This document shows positions 25,319 through 36,334 of a stretch of DNA of 64,000 bases, one piece after another. Position numbers and translations under genes: made by a program. Source of the DNA: Gonatopus flavifemur (taxonomy: Eukaryota; Arthropoda; Insecta; Hymenoptera; Dryinidae); the NCBI GenBank assembly GCA_018340375.1, contig JAFFJZ010000007.1, positions 27,812,001-27,876,000 on the forward strand, in the 5' to 3' direction. Position 1 is the first letter of the stretch, and every line of letters begins with the position of its first letter. Under the pieces are notes generated by a model that made no database searches, was not told the DNA's origin, and was given only the letters and a program-made list of their open reading frames with translations.

Positions 25319-25351
25319 TATATAAATGTATACGTACGTTCGAATTTCAGT
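25319..25351 (+). promoter_or_regulatory. Core promoter: TATATAAA plus TCAGT initiator at 30-base spacing
   Basis: TATATAAA occupies 25319-25326. The initiator TCAGT has its A at 25349, exactly 30 bases from the first T. This is the classic arthropod TATA/Inr arrangement. The first ATG downstream is at 25374. Confidence 0.55.
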
Positions 25352-25373
25352 ACAGCGGAATCGGGTGAAATTC

Positions 25374-25559
25374 ATGAAGAGTCCACTTTCGGAATCATGT
25401 TGTTTCCACTTCACAAGAAAGAGCATGCAATTCATTCTATCGTCTTTTATGGTATTCAATTGGCTAATGCCTTACTTCTCACTGATCCCGAGGATATTTT
25501 CGAGATTCCTCAGATTCGTGAAATGTGCAATTCTGCAAAAATGTCCCGGCTTTAACTGA
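25374..25559 (+). CDS. Small ORF behind the 25.3 kb promoter, unrecognised
   Basis: The first ATG after the predicted transcription start opens a 61-residue frame (MKSPLSESCCFHFTRKSMQF...) with a hydrophobic middle containing SSFMVFNWLMPYFSLI, which could be one membrane segment. An overlapping frame starting at 25397 (MLFPLHKKEHAIHSIVFYGI) has the more gene-like codon use. Which frame, if either, is translated is unclear, and splicing inside the region cannot be excluded. No family recognised. Confidence 0.25.
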   Translation: MKSPLSESCCFHFTRKSMQFILSSFMVFNWLMPYFSLIPRIFSRFLRFVKCAILQKCPGFN

Positions 25560-27454
25560 ATAACTATTCCTTCTACAATATCGAAGTTCCTCAGTGTTCT
25601 TCGATTATAAAACTAAAATCATCTCAATAAGGGAAGTGCAGATTCGAATCGGTATTACTTTCTCCACTAAGGTTTAGATTTGCAGTAATTGGTAGAGTTA
25701 CGTTTTGTGAAATTCTTACATTCACACTGATATTATTCTCAATCAATGATATGTTTTCTCAGATATCTTGAAACGAATTTGGAAATTTGGTATATTCTTC
25801 AGATGAAGAAGATGAAAAACGACGGAATTCATCTTGTCTCCGAAACAGTTTTCTATCAGCACTTTTCACGATCAAAGTATGGCTTCGTTAGAACATTGAT
25901 TTTCTCGACGGTAATGTTAGTAGTAGTGACAAGCATCTGAGGCAGTGTGAAAAAGTCATTGTTCCCATGGAGCAGTGTTAGAATCCACAATACTGTTCAC
26001 GGTTACATTCATTCTGTACTCTATTGAAGCGCGCAGATGATGTTCACGCACTCAAATCATCTAACTATACAGACTTCACTTCATGCACCAACACTAGGTA
26101 TCGAACTAGTATCAACAAGCTGCTCTCACATCATCCTACACTAAAAGAATTTCATTTGAAAAATTACCGTGAAATTTCAGTGATCAAAGGACAAATGGCA
26201 ATTTTTTAAAATATTACCGTGTATTCTGTAAAACTTGTGGAAAATATCACTCTCAACTGTTTAGAAAATTCACTCATTTTCACAAGCTGTACAGTAATTT
26301 TTTGAACAATTTCCACTTGTCCTTCGATTACCAAAATTTCACGGTCATTTTTATGACAAAATTCTTTCAGTGTACAATCAACTCTATGAGGCATGTAATA
26401 AACAAGTAACAAAAAGGAATAAAACAGACGAGACAGATTGAATTGATACAAAAATACACATTCATGACTAGAGACCGGATTATATGCATAAGCAATAATT
26501 TCTTCATGGATTTTCTTTGTTCCTACCCATATAAAAATTAACCAGTGGCGCAAGGCTGACCCAGCCCTGACGAACATTGGCGAAGCCTTGGAAGAAAACC
26601 CGACTGAGGACTGGAATGATAACATGTTTCAGCAATTAACGAACCTCAATTTTGACGCCTGGGGCAACGGTGGTGGAAGGTCGCCAATGTTGGCGTAGGC
26701 TTGCTTCAATTTTGCTATGAAATAAAGTTTGGTTCAATCCTGAACCAATGATGGCACAAACTTGCGTTAACACTGTTCCAACACTTTTCATCGTTATATC
26801 GCTGACATAGGCACGATATTACCTCTATTGTCAATCAACGTTAGCACAGCATGAATCCCCAACGCTCAGCTGCATTACATGAAAATAAGTATGTATATTC
26901 AATTACAACTATCGCATTCGGTGTAATGAAAATAAAAAAAAACGCGCATGAAAATATTGATTATGCATTTAATCCGGTCTCTATTCATCACGATCAACAG
27001 AATCATGGAACAAATTTTTGTTTTATTTCATTAGAAAACATCGCCAACAAATTCATAGAATGGTGAGAAAATTCATTTCAAGAATCAATTCATGTAATTA
27101 ATGTTTTTCAACGATCAAAACTTATTATGCAACCTTTATTCCATCGATGAATGAATTTCTTCGATAGATCCATTATCTCAGGTAATAAAACAAAGCGCTC
27201 GGTATTTCAGTACTTTGTTTTTGTTTTGTTTTCTTTTCCCGAGGAGCGTAACTCAAGATTACACCGTCCTTGAAACATAAAATGTTAAACGCATTATCAG
27301 GAAAAGAAAATTCTTATCTCCAAGAAGAAGTGGCCAGCGACATAGAAGAAAAAGAAGAAACACGATCTTGCATTCGGTTTTGCACCTTTTTCTCGTAAAA
27401 AGAAGATCGAGAACGACAAGATCGTTGAACGGAATTCAGTATCAGTGGACTTAC

Positions 27455-27532
27455 GTCTTTGGAAGAGAGAAAAATGTCGACTCCGCAGTCGGGTGCAAGG
27501 GTGTATGCAACGAAAACCAGTAGCAGTAACAT
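27455..27532 (-). CDS. Probable first coding exon with signal peptide
   Basis: ATG at 27532-27530 opens MLLLLVFVAYTLAPDCGVDI followed by FLSSKD, a textbook signal peptide (Leu/Val/Phe core, likely cleavage near A-P or later). The exon is 78 bases, 26 codons, ending GAC before a strong donor GTAAGTCC at 27454. This predicts a phase-0 intron and a secreted protein with an early Cys. The frame stays open past the donor to 27314, so an unspliced 72-residue product is an alternative. No later exon could be tied to it with confidence. Upstream lies a palindrome with TAATTA sites (27627-27671). Confidence 0.5.
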
Positions 27533-27626
27533 CAAGCTTTTCCTTCCTTGTAACTCGGTGTCCGAGACCTTTAATTAAGGGAGTACTTGTGCCACGTTCT
27601 ACTCGCTGAATTTTGCAATGCGACTT

Positions 27627-27671
27627 TCTAATTAGGAGAGTGTATACGTCACAGATACTCTCCTAATTAAA
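27627..27671. repeat. Short palindrome with TAATTA sites upstream of the signal-peptide exon
   Basis: TCTAATTAGGAGAGTGTAT and ATACTCTCCTAATTAAAA are inverted copies around ACGTCACAG. The arms contain TAATTA, a homeodomain-type core, and the loop holds ACGTCA, a CRE half-like site. It lies about 100 bases before the ATG at 27532. Confidence 0.6.
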
Positions 27672-29790
27672 AAAGTTTCGAATTGCGAAACATTTAAACA
27701 CGGTACGATAACTTACCGGTTACATTGTATCGTGTAACGTACCATTTAGGATTACTCGCATGCGTAGATCAAGAATATAGGGACAGAGTAAGGAGAATGT
27801 ATACTACAAACAACATGGTTTTCCTACGTTAAACTATTCAATACCTCATACACACGGAACACATCCTGTTGTTGCTACATACAACTTTTTCAGCAAACGA
27901 TCTGAAGGGGGTTGGCTTAAACTGTGCAATGAACAGTGGACAATGTTGGTACATTTGTGGACAGGAATCTGGCTTCAACTGATTTTTCATCCGATGTCAA
28001 TGAATTTTTGCTTCAAACACCCGGAGGAACAATGAGAAATAATCCATATATGGAGCTGTATCTGAATGAGAGATTAATTTTGGCCAGATCTGATGCACAT
28101 GTGATTAGATATAATGATATCTCTATATATCTACTCATATCTGCATCAGTTCGAGATCGGGTTGGATCAAATCCATACCCACCTCAGGTTTAGGATCGTA
28201 TCTAGAATACTTGTTCAATATTTTCATGCAAAAATATTATGACAATTTTTGAAAATTCCTCATATTGAATGGAGAGAATATCATATTTCAAATTACTATA
28301 AAAACATGCACAGAGAAAAAAGAATTCCCTATGACAGCGAAATCTGATTTTGCTAGGTACTTCTTGCCGGAGCAGCAATCTTTTTGCTATTACAGCAATT
28401 CAGTCAGCTAAGACAGCTGTTTTTCTAGCTGTGGCAGCGGAAAATGATTGCTCCTCCAGCAAAATTGTACGAGCTTACCCATGTGTGTATGGTCCAAGGA
28501 TGAACCAAGCCTGGCACAAGACCTGCCGAGACTTGTCTTGAAAGATTTACCAAACTTGGCCCAGGCTTGAGAATGATAAGATCAGGACAAGCTTGGGCCA
28601 GTGGTTTCGCCAGGCCCGGTCCAATTCATTTCCCAAGCATCAACCAATGCTTCTTTGATCGCAGATATGGATGAAAAAAGTAATTGATTCATATTTCAGT
28701 TCATAACTTTCTCCCTCAGAATACCGTACATGAATTATCTTGAAACGATAGAAAAAATGTGACAAGATTGGGACAAGCTTGTATGATCATCGGAAAATTT
28801 GCGTTCTCTGTTGAATTATGCTGAAACTAAACTAATGAGCTCTTACTAAAATACCATAACATAAATCTTATAATAATCTGATCCCGTACGGAATCCAACA
28901 TTGGAATCCCCAGAGTCACCCGGAAAACTGATGGTTTATCTTCACGTGTATATCATCCCTAGTGAGCATGATTATCGGCCCAGGCCTGACCCGAGCCTGC
29001 CCCAGAGTGGGCAGCCTTCACCCAAACTTGCCCCAACACTTATAACTTTATAAATTTATAAACATTGTACTACTCATGTGGGAAATATTGGCACAATTGT
29101 TCTCAACGAATGCTCGATTTTTACACTTGTGCTAAGCTTGTACCAAATGTAGTGACCATTCCAAAAATATTAACAAATGTACCATGACTGACTATCCATT
29201 GGGAACAACGGGACAATCATAGAACAATATTGGGCCAATTGTTCTTCACGGAGGTTTGTTTCTGACACATGTGCCAACCTTAGGACAAACTTGGGTGTTT
29301 TCCAGTCTTGGCAATACCTGCATGAGTAGTTTGATTTACTATGAAGAATTTCAGAACAAGCATCAATTTTAATACTAACGAACATGCTCACGGTGTTTTA
29401 TATAGCTAATTTTACGTTTCTTTTCATCTTTATGTGGTACGGTTGTTCGTTATAATTTTCCATGATAATGTGTAACGCAATATTTTCTCTATGCGTAGAA
29501 TTGTGAAATCTCCGGAAAAATCTTCAAGTTTTGTATCGATGACACAGAGGAATGAACAGAAACAAACTATCACGTCCAGAGGTTTGATTCAAGAATTGAA
29601 TCAAATCTCCTTCAACAACAAGTAATCGGATGGGAGATTGAATAATATTGTCACTCAATACTCCTTCAAATATAATTTCTCAAATTGAATGTCGATTGAC
29701 GAGGATTCGGAAACACACACATGTTTTCAGGAAAAAGGAAAATTTTGAGAAGGTAAATTTGTAGTAAATATTAGAATCAGAAGTACAAGA
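27672..29790. other. Noncoding stretch, repeat-derived
   Basis: Contains the MITE at 28309-28476 and a long tract (28485-29310) with recurring CTTGGCC/GGCCAAG, GACAAGCTTGGGCCA and CCAGGCCTG words in both orientations, likely old palindromic repeats. No gene was seen. Confidence 0.45.
28309..28476. mobile_element. AGCAAA-type MITE, half copy
   Basis: Begins CACAGAGAAAAAAGAATTCC, then GACAGCGAAATCTGATTTTG, and repeats of AGCAAT/CAGCTG spaced by about 10 bases. Same order as the left arm of the copies at 33373 and 41061, more diverged. Confidence 0.6.
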
Positions 29791-29801
29791 AGGTAATACA
29801 A

Positions 29802-29807
29802 TTTATT
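29802..29807 (-). terminator. Polyadenylation signal AATAAA
   Basis: TTTATT on the plus strand reads AATAAA on the minus strand, 16 bases after the stop codon of the gene ending at 29823. Confidence 0.65.
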
Positions 29808-29822
29808 GCTAACATTTGAAAG

Positions 29823-31403
29823 TTACAAATGTTCAGGGTGGTCCCCGAAAATTCTCATACAAATAATTATTTTCCCTTCTAGAGTTTTTATTTCATCTAA
29901 TGTTAGTTCAACATACTCATCAATAAAATCCTTACAATTAATACATATAAAATATTCTTGACCTGTACGAATACATCCCTGACAACGACGAGGCAATTTG
30001 GGACGCGAACAATGTTCCTCGTTTTTTTTCTTAGGTTTCGTTTTAGTAATCACAACGTGTTGTTGTGCGAGGTTTTTTAATGCCCTCGCATGTTCCTCCA
30101 ATAATTCTTGATATTTCCTGGTTCGTTGATTGATTTTCAATTTAGTCCTATAAAATGCCTTCTTATTCAATTTGTTTCCTAATGTATTTATCAATTTCTG
30201 TTTGTTGAGTATATGTCGTTTGTATTCTTGAAGGTCTTTTTGTATTTCTTCGATGGATCTAGTCACTAAAAAAAAAAGGGAAAATTCATTGTACGATCGA
30301 TTATAACCGAACTAAAATGAATGATGAGGTGAAAAAATTATTTCGGGTCGTAGAAGAGAATTTAGAATTTTGCGAAAATTGGTTTTGACCTAAGGACATC
30401 TGTGTCGAATAATTGGTCTTGGAATATATGTATACTGATAACAATCGCGACTATTTCGTCTCAATTCTGATAACAATCACGAGTATCGTGACCAGAGAGA
30501 ATTTTGAGACAGATCACGTGTGTCTCATCTCAAACTTGATAATGATCACGGGTACCATTCATCACACTGAGAGAAGAGCAATTTGGAGGTTCAGTAAATA
30601 GTATTATATTTGATTGGTGAATCTGAATATTACTGAACTTTCAGCAATGTTTCATGAAATTTCGAGAAATATTACTCACTGTTCTACAATTGTTATTATA
30701 TAATACAATATTCACGATCAAATCCGCTGTGTATCATTCATTTACTAAACGTTCGGGAATTGAGTGACACACAGCGAATTTGATCGTGAATATTGTATTA
30801 TATAATAATAATTGTACAACACTGAGTAATGTAAAGCAAAATTTCAGTAATGTTTCTTGAAATTTCATGACACATCGCTGAAAGTTCAGTAATGTCCAGA
30901 TTTATCAATCAAATATAATACTATTTACTGAACCTCCAAACTGCTCTTCTCTCAGTGCAACGATTGCGAGTATCGCTACAAAAGTTAGTGAAAGAATAGT
31001 GACTTTCAATGTCGAATGTAAGTGAAAAGTACAGAATTTTCTGATAGCGACCACGAGTTTCGCTAACAGAAAAGAAAGAATATAATGAAAGAATTGAGAC
31101 TTGATCGCGTGTATCTTGTCCCAATATTGAATGTAAATAAAATGTAACAGAATTTTCTGATAGCGACCACAAGTTTCGCCAACAGGAAAGAAGGAATATA
31201 ATCAGGGAATTGAGACTTGATCGCGTGTATCTTGTCTCAGGTAAGAAAAGGTGTATTAGAATCTTCTGATAACGACCACGAGTTTCGTTAACAGAAAAGA
31301 AAGAATGTATGAAAGAGTTGACAGCGACCCTGAATGTTACTGTCAAGAGAAAGGTGAAGATGAGGGTTGAAATAATATCACGTGTATTTTATTTATACTT
31401 ACT
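29823..31403 (-). CDS. Two-exon gene for a 147-residue coiled-coil/CxxC protein; start codon split by the intron
   Basis: Exon 2 (30265-29823) follows a run-of-T acceptor ending TAG and begins TG ACT AGA. Exon 1 ends CAACA at 31403 before a strong donor GTAAGTAT. Splicing joins A and TG into ATG, giving MTRSIEEIQKDLQEYKRHIL. Residues 4-70 look like an alpha-helical coiled coil. A basic stretch (TKPKKK) follows, then C95-x2-C98 and C108-x2-C111, a zinc-ribbon-like pair. The intron is 1137 bases and holds a MITE and tandem repeats. A TATA box lies upstream and AATAAA 16 bases past the stop, so the unit looks complete. No family recognised; a domesticated transposon or viral gene is possible. 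Confidence 0.7.
30568..30958. mobile_element. Near-perfect palindromic MITE in the intron
   Basis: Arms of about 195 bases: CACTGAGAGAAGAGCAATTT at the left is mirrored by the right end AACTGCTCTTCTCTCAGTG. TATTATATAATACAATATTC is mirrored at the centre. It splits the tandem-repeat tract of the intron. No clear target duplication was seen. Confidence 0.85.
31036..31340. repeat. Tandem repeat of about 110-117 bp, three units, in the intron
   Basis: Units begin GAATTTTCTGATAGCGACCA, GAATTTTCTGATAGCGACCA and GAATCTTCTGATAACGACCA. Each carries CGAGTTTCG-like, AACAGAAAAGAAAGAAT and TTGATCGCGTGTATCTTGTC. Weaker related pieces lie at 30430-30560. The minus-strand frame through them (repeating ETRGRYQKIL) is judged noncoding. 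Confidence 0.8.
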
Positions 31404-31500
31404 GTTGACTTCGAGTAAAATCACTGGACACTGAATTATTTTGGAGGATGGAGTTTGAATTTAAAATCAGCACTGTTAACTAAGATATTTGGAAAAATTG

Positions 31501-31533
31501 TGAGTGTCAAAGGGCACGAGCATGGCCCTTATA
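31501..31533 (-). promoter_or_regulatory. TATA box and start site of the 147-residue protein gene
   Basis: On the minus strand TATAAGGG begins at 31533 and a TCA initiator has its A at 31501, 32 bases on. This gives a 5' untranslated first exon of about 98 bases ending at the donor after 31403. Confidence 0.55.
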
Positions 31534-32585
31534 TGCTCTTCTGGGAGTGAACTTTTGAGAGGGGGCACAAATGTTTGGGAGAGAAAAGACAATGCTTCCT
31601 TTCTTTCTATGTCTCAAGAGTTTTTCTTTATAGATTTGCCTATGTTCCAATACTCTCTTATGTTTCGAATAGTATTCTGTTGGAATTTCGGGTGATTTAA
31701 TTATTACCAGCGTTTGAAATTATTCAAAATAGTGGGTTTCTCATAGTAGGATCCTCAAAGTTATATAATAACCTCATCTTGGTGTATATTATTATTACGT
31801 TTGTTTGATCATCATTTTTTGTCTTAATGATTGAATTGCAATTATAGAAAAGGGGTTTGCTTCAACATTATTTAGAAATTATTGAGGGTTCAATATAATA
31901 TTGTTGTAGAATGTAACTCAAAATATTCGTACTGTAGTTCGAATACTATATTGAACAACCAGATCTTGTTGAAACAATATGTTTGAAGAACATGAATATA
32001 TAGTTGAACGTTGAAAATCTTATCAAAGAAGGAATTACAATATTGTTCAAACATCTTGTTTCGATATAAAAAAAAAACAATCCATATTTCGATTCGAGAA
32101 GAAGAATCAATCCATGTATGTTCTAAAAGTTGATAAAATTGGTGTTTGTTGTTTGAAAAACATCGTTTGATTTCAACCGATTGTGATTATAGTGGAATGT
32201 GTTTTGTTTGATCGGTGGATTTGGAAGTCAAGATATTGTTGTTAAAAAGAGAATGTATTTAAAAAAAAGATTTTTGACTATAAATGAAGTTGACTAAAAA
32301 TATTTTATATTTCAATAATCTTGATCATTTTTGAAAGTGCACATAAGCTATAGAGTTTTTTCTATATAGAGTCAAGGAATGTATAGGTTTGCATGGCATG
32401 GCCTGCTAGCGAAACAACGCGAACCTTTGTTCTTGTCTCGATTTTTTATACATGCTTTTCATCGAGTGAAAGAGTTTTTTCTAAGTCTGTAACCCAGGGT
32501 TACAGAATTTGGTGTGTTTGTATACACTTTGAGTTTTCTTAAGGTGGCTTTGTTCTCTCAAAAATAATGCAAGATCTCAACAAAT
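31534..32585. other. Noncoding AT-rich stretch
   Basis: Words such as ATATTGTT and TTGTTGAA recur in both orientations at 31880-32060, probably an old palindromic repeat. No gene was seen. Confidence 0.45.
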
Positions 32586-32616
32586 ACATATATATATATG
32601 TATATATATATATATA
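32586..32616. repeat. TA microsatellite
   Basis: Alternating TA with one TGTA interruption. It directly abuts a MITE that targets TA. Confidence 0.9.
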
Positions 32617-32838
32617 CACTGTTAGAAATTTCTGCATTAATTTTAATACATTTGCTGGAAGTTTTTCTCAAATACGTGCATGAATTGAGTTTCATACACA
32701 TTTTACATGAAATTCAATGTAAACTATAGCATAATCTATATTTTTTCATGTTTTTGTACATTAAATTTAATGTAAAATGTGTATGACCCTGAATTCATGT
32801 ACGTGATTGGAAAAAACTTCCAGATATTTCTGACAGTG
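32617..32838. mobile_element. TA-flanked palindromic MITE, CACTG ends
   Basis: Begins CACTGTTAGAAATTTCTGC and ends AGATATTTCTGACAGTG, flanked by TA on both sides. TTTTACATGAAATTCAATGT is mirrored near the centre. Size and ends match the element at 62011-62230. Confidence 0.85.
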
Positions 32839-32949
32839 TAGATTTTCAAAGTTTTCATGTGATTAATTATTGAATAATAATTGATGTACATGAAATGGAA
32901 ACATTTTGTGTATGTTTGATATAGAAAGAATATAAATAGAAGTATATAT

Positions 32950-33112
32950 ACACTGTAAAAAATTTCTTGGAATTTCATGTACTTTTCATGTACATATGTG
33001 AATGAAAATTTAATTTTTGTGAACTGAAATAGGGATCCAAATACATGTTATTGAATTTTCAAGTTATTGTGCATGAAAATTGAAATTGATGTACAGGTGA
33101 TTGGAAAAACTT
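32950..33112. mobile_element. Partial copy of the CACTG-ended MITE
   Basis: Starts CACTGTAAAAAATTTCTTGG after TA and carries GGAATTTCATGTAC and a mirrored GTACAGGTGATTGGAAAAAC. The right terminal repeat is missing. Confidence 0.6.
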
Positions 33113-33372
33113 AGAAAAATTTAATCCATTATAATAACATAATAATATCATTATAATTATAATCAAATCATGGCTCTAATGGCATCCAACTGAAAATAAC
33201 AAAATTGATCCAAGTTGGTTTGGATTTGAGAAGAAATCTAAAAATGCTCATATCTCAAAAACTAATCTTCGAAAAACGGGGAATTCTTGCATTAGGGCTG
33301 CAGAATACGCCCTTGAAATACAAGTTTTTTCACTTGGGTCACCCTGTATACTAACGTTTTGACGAAATCATT

Positions 33373-33580
33373 CACGGAGAAAAAGGAATTCGCCGTGGCA
33401 GCGAAATCTACTTTTGCTGGGTTCCTTTTGCCAGAGCAGCAAATTTTTTGCTGTGACAGCAAACTATTTGCTGATCCAGCAATCTTGTTAGCTGCGACAG
33501 CGAATTTTCAGCTCTGGCAGCAAAAAATGTTTGCTATCCCAGCAAAATTTGTTTGCTATTCTATATATAATACTGAAAAT
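33373..33580. mobile_element. AGCAAA-type MITE, half copy
   Basis: Begins CACGGAGAAAAAGGAATTCG and runs through GCAGCGAAATC, TTGCCAGAGCAGCAAATT and repeated TTTGCTNNNNCAGCAAA units to TATATAATACTGAAAATTTG. It is nearly identical to the reversed right half of 41061-41426. Confidence 0.85.
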
Positions 33581-33595
33581 TTGAAAAGGGACAGA

Positions 33596-34457
33596 TTGTC
33601 AAAAATTACTTAGAAATAACTTCATTAAACTATGCATGTAGTTCTAAATAATTATATATGAACAAATTATTAGGTCCATTTGCAAGAATCAGAATCAATT
33701 GAATATTTATATTGTTGCATGTGAGGTATGGTAGTGAACGAAATTCTCTATGCTTGTAATTCGAGAGATGATCTTTCTAACGGTAAGAATCTTAAACTCC
33801 ATTTATAACTACATGTATCATTCAACGAAGTTATGTACAAATATTTTTTGGAATCAAATCACAGTCAAGTATCCATCATACCAATTGTCAGAAAGAATGT
33901 ACTATCGCTACCACTTTTGTAAACCTCTAATGATTTTTCAGGTGATCAAGTGGAATGAAGTGATGTCATTCATTCGACCCACAATCTGTACGAAGTGAAA
34001 TGACCAGCCACTTGGTTGACATAAATTCTTTGCGAATAAGAAGTAGGTATCCACAACACTTGAGTCGATAAAGAAATTGACTTATATATTGGGAGCGCAG
34101 TGAGTTTTCTTTACTCTGACTACCATGAACCATTGGCACAATAGATACTTATAAGAGATATTGATTGTCAAAAATTACTTGAAAATAACTTCATTGAACT
34201 ATACATGTATCTATAAATAATTAGATATGAACAAATTATTCAGTCAATTTGTAAGAATGAAAATCAATTGAATATTTCTCATGTCGCATGTAATTGATGG
34301 TATTGAAGGGAATTCCCTGTGCTTGTAATTTGACAGATGATTTTTTATTGCTAAAACCCTCAGGCTCCATTTATAACCACATATATTTATTGTTCAATAA
34401 AGTGATGTAGAAATACTATTCAGAAGCAAATCACAGTTAAGTATCCATCATGCCAGT
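33596..34457. repeat. Direct duplication of about 290 bp, copies 570 bp apart
   Basis: 33596-33886 and 34166-34457 share GTCAAAAATTACTT, AATAACTTCATT, GAACAAATTATT, AATCAATTGAATATTT, GCTTGTAATT, CTCCATTTATAAC and AAGTATCCATCAT in the same order. The sequence just before copy 2 (GGAGCGCAGTGAGTTTTCTT) is inverted just after it (34475-34500). Confidence 0.8.
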
Positions 34458-35554
34458 AGTTCATTCTGATCAGAATAAGAAAACTCACTGCGCTTCCGAA
34501 ATATGTGTAAGATAATCTCTTTAACGATTCAAGTCATACTTATTCATAGACAATTTATTCCAACAAACTTACAGTTCATTTTATATTATGCACATTGTTT
34601 GAGTGAGGAAGTCATTCCACGTCACTTATCAAAAAACCCTCCACTTCACTTTAAGTGATTAGGGTAACTTAATCAGAAGCTCACATATATAAGTGAGCAA
34701 AATGATAATGAATCCCAATGATACACGAACTTCACTTTGAAGCATTACAAAAAACCGTGACTGATCTGTTTTTTGATTAATCTAAATAGATCTATGTGAC
34801 TCTTACTTACCATAAACATGATTTCACAACAGTTTCCTTCGGGATTTGATTTTGATGAAAAACAGGGACACTTGAAGAATCATGATGATACATTCATAAC
34901 TTATAATATTTTCTAGTTCACTTCTTACACATAACATAATGTAAATAATTTTTCAGTGGAAAGCGCAAAATAATCAATTCAAACCAAAATATAATCTTAT
35001 CACAAAAATCACATTAATTTATCACTGTTATGAAGAATTTTATGTTTTATTAGATACAAAACAAAAACGAATTCCAAAAGTAGGGTTATGTCTTTATGTT
35101 ATGTTTATTAAAATCACTTTTCTAAGCACTGTCAATTTTATCACTTATATTTTACGTGAATGAATTTTGACAATTTTTCAGCACGATGATTCCAATATGT
35201 AAAAGTACGAAGAATGTGTAGTTTAAATGTAGCGGGTCAACTTCCATGGTACAACCGCCAGGGGGCTGGTGGAACTGTTTACTAGCAAATTTTTTCATCA
35301 AATAAGCTCCAAATCTTGAAGTGCGGAATAGCTACGTTGGCAAGGTGTTAGGTGTCGATAGGTTAGGTAGGTAGTTAAAGCAGGTTCGGTCCCCCGTTAG
35401 GTTAACAACTTTTCACCATCGCCAACAAAGTTATTCCAGACAATAATGATTAATGTGTGTCATATTGCCTTTCTACCAACACATAGTGGTGAAGCACAGT
35501 TTGGTGTTATTTTTTTTTCTCATCTTTGAATAAATCAATAAAAGTAAATTTAGT
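34458..35554. other. Noncoding stretch, no gene supported
   Basis: Small inverted words only. GGTTCGGTCCC near 35385 resembles a B box, but no tRNA-like structure surrounds it. Confidence 0.45.
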
Positions 35555-35765
35555 GAAATTCCACGAAAAGATATGATAAGAATTTCATCCGAAATTTTAC
35601 ATAGGAAACGATAGCGATACATCAGGAAATTCTACGAAAAAATACGACCGAAAATTTATTCAAAATCTTACATACGAAACGATAGTAAATCACGATGAAA
35701 ACCACGAAAAGATATGATTGAAATGGTATCCGAAATATTACATAAGAAACGATAGCCATACATCT
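35555..35765. repeat. Tandem repeat of about 70 bp, three diverged units
   Basis: Each unit has ACGAAAAGATATGA or similar, a TCCGAAATTTTACATA-like block, and GAAACGATAG. Further decayed units may continue to 35950. Confidence 0.7.
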
Positions 35766-35975
35766 CGGAGATGAAGAGAGGAATTGATAGAGTCCGTATA
35801 TGAAATTGAAGATGAAAAACGATAGTACTGAGATGAAAAAATCACGAAAGAATGACATAGAATCTCTATCGGGAATACAGGATAAAATCTCATGCAACTA
35901 CGATTCAAAGTCCATATTCAAAACGATAAAAAACTCTTCTATCGTTTTCTATCGGGTTTTGTCATCAGGGAAGAG

Positions 35976-36310
35976 TTAGAAAATTATTTCACAAGCTTGA
36001 AAAAATTCGTATAAAGCGTCTAAGACTAAACATGATGTATCATTCAACAAGTTATCCACATTCAAAGATAGGAACTGCCCTAATTCAGCTAGCTTTTCCA
36101 TCATCAATGTTCTTTGATTTTCATATAATGAGCATTGGAACACTCTGTGCTTTATGGTATTCTCCATAGCACCGCAAGAAAAATTGGGGGATTCAATGAA
36201 GTTTTTTTCACGTGACAGGGAGTGATTCAAATTATAGTGGTTTGTGCATAGTCCATTAAAGAGGACGATGTATTTACGAGATTTGTTCTCAAGTTTATGA
36301 AACCAGACAA
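35976..36310 (-). pseudogene. 3' fragment of a LINE ORF2
   Basis: The minus-strand frame reads GLCTNHYNLNHSLSREKNFI, then ESPNFSCGAMENTIKHRVFQ and CSLYENQR. This matches the C-terminal pattern of many non-LTR retrotransposon ORF2 proteins (H-Y-x-L-x-x-L near S-P-x-C-x-C-G-x-x-E-x-x-x-H-x-x-F-x-C-x-x-Y). Only about the last 110 residues remain, and nothing of the RT domain is present. The palindrome at 36335-36585 cuts the upstream side. Confidence 0.65.
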
Positions 36311-36334
36311 CTTTCTCCTCGATTCAAACCTATC

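Larger units (their letters stand above)
24388..27454. other. Mostly noncoding stretch
   Basis: Holds a plus-strand core promoter (25319-25349) and a doubtful minus-strand exon (24678-24804). The stretch 26520-26720 is rich in GGCGAAGCCTTGG-like words and is probably another decayed repeat. No complete gene was seen. If the signal-peptide exon at 27455-27532 is real, its later exons should lie here or further left. Confidence 0.4.

Noticed and set aside
30921..31346. 141-codon minus-strand frame repeating ETRGRYQKIL
   Set aside because: It follows the 110-117 base tandem repeats and ends inside a MITE; it lies within the intron of a better-supported gene.
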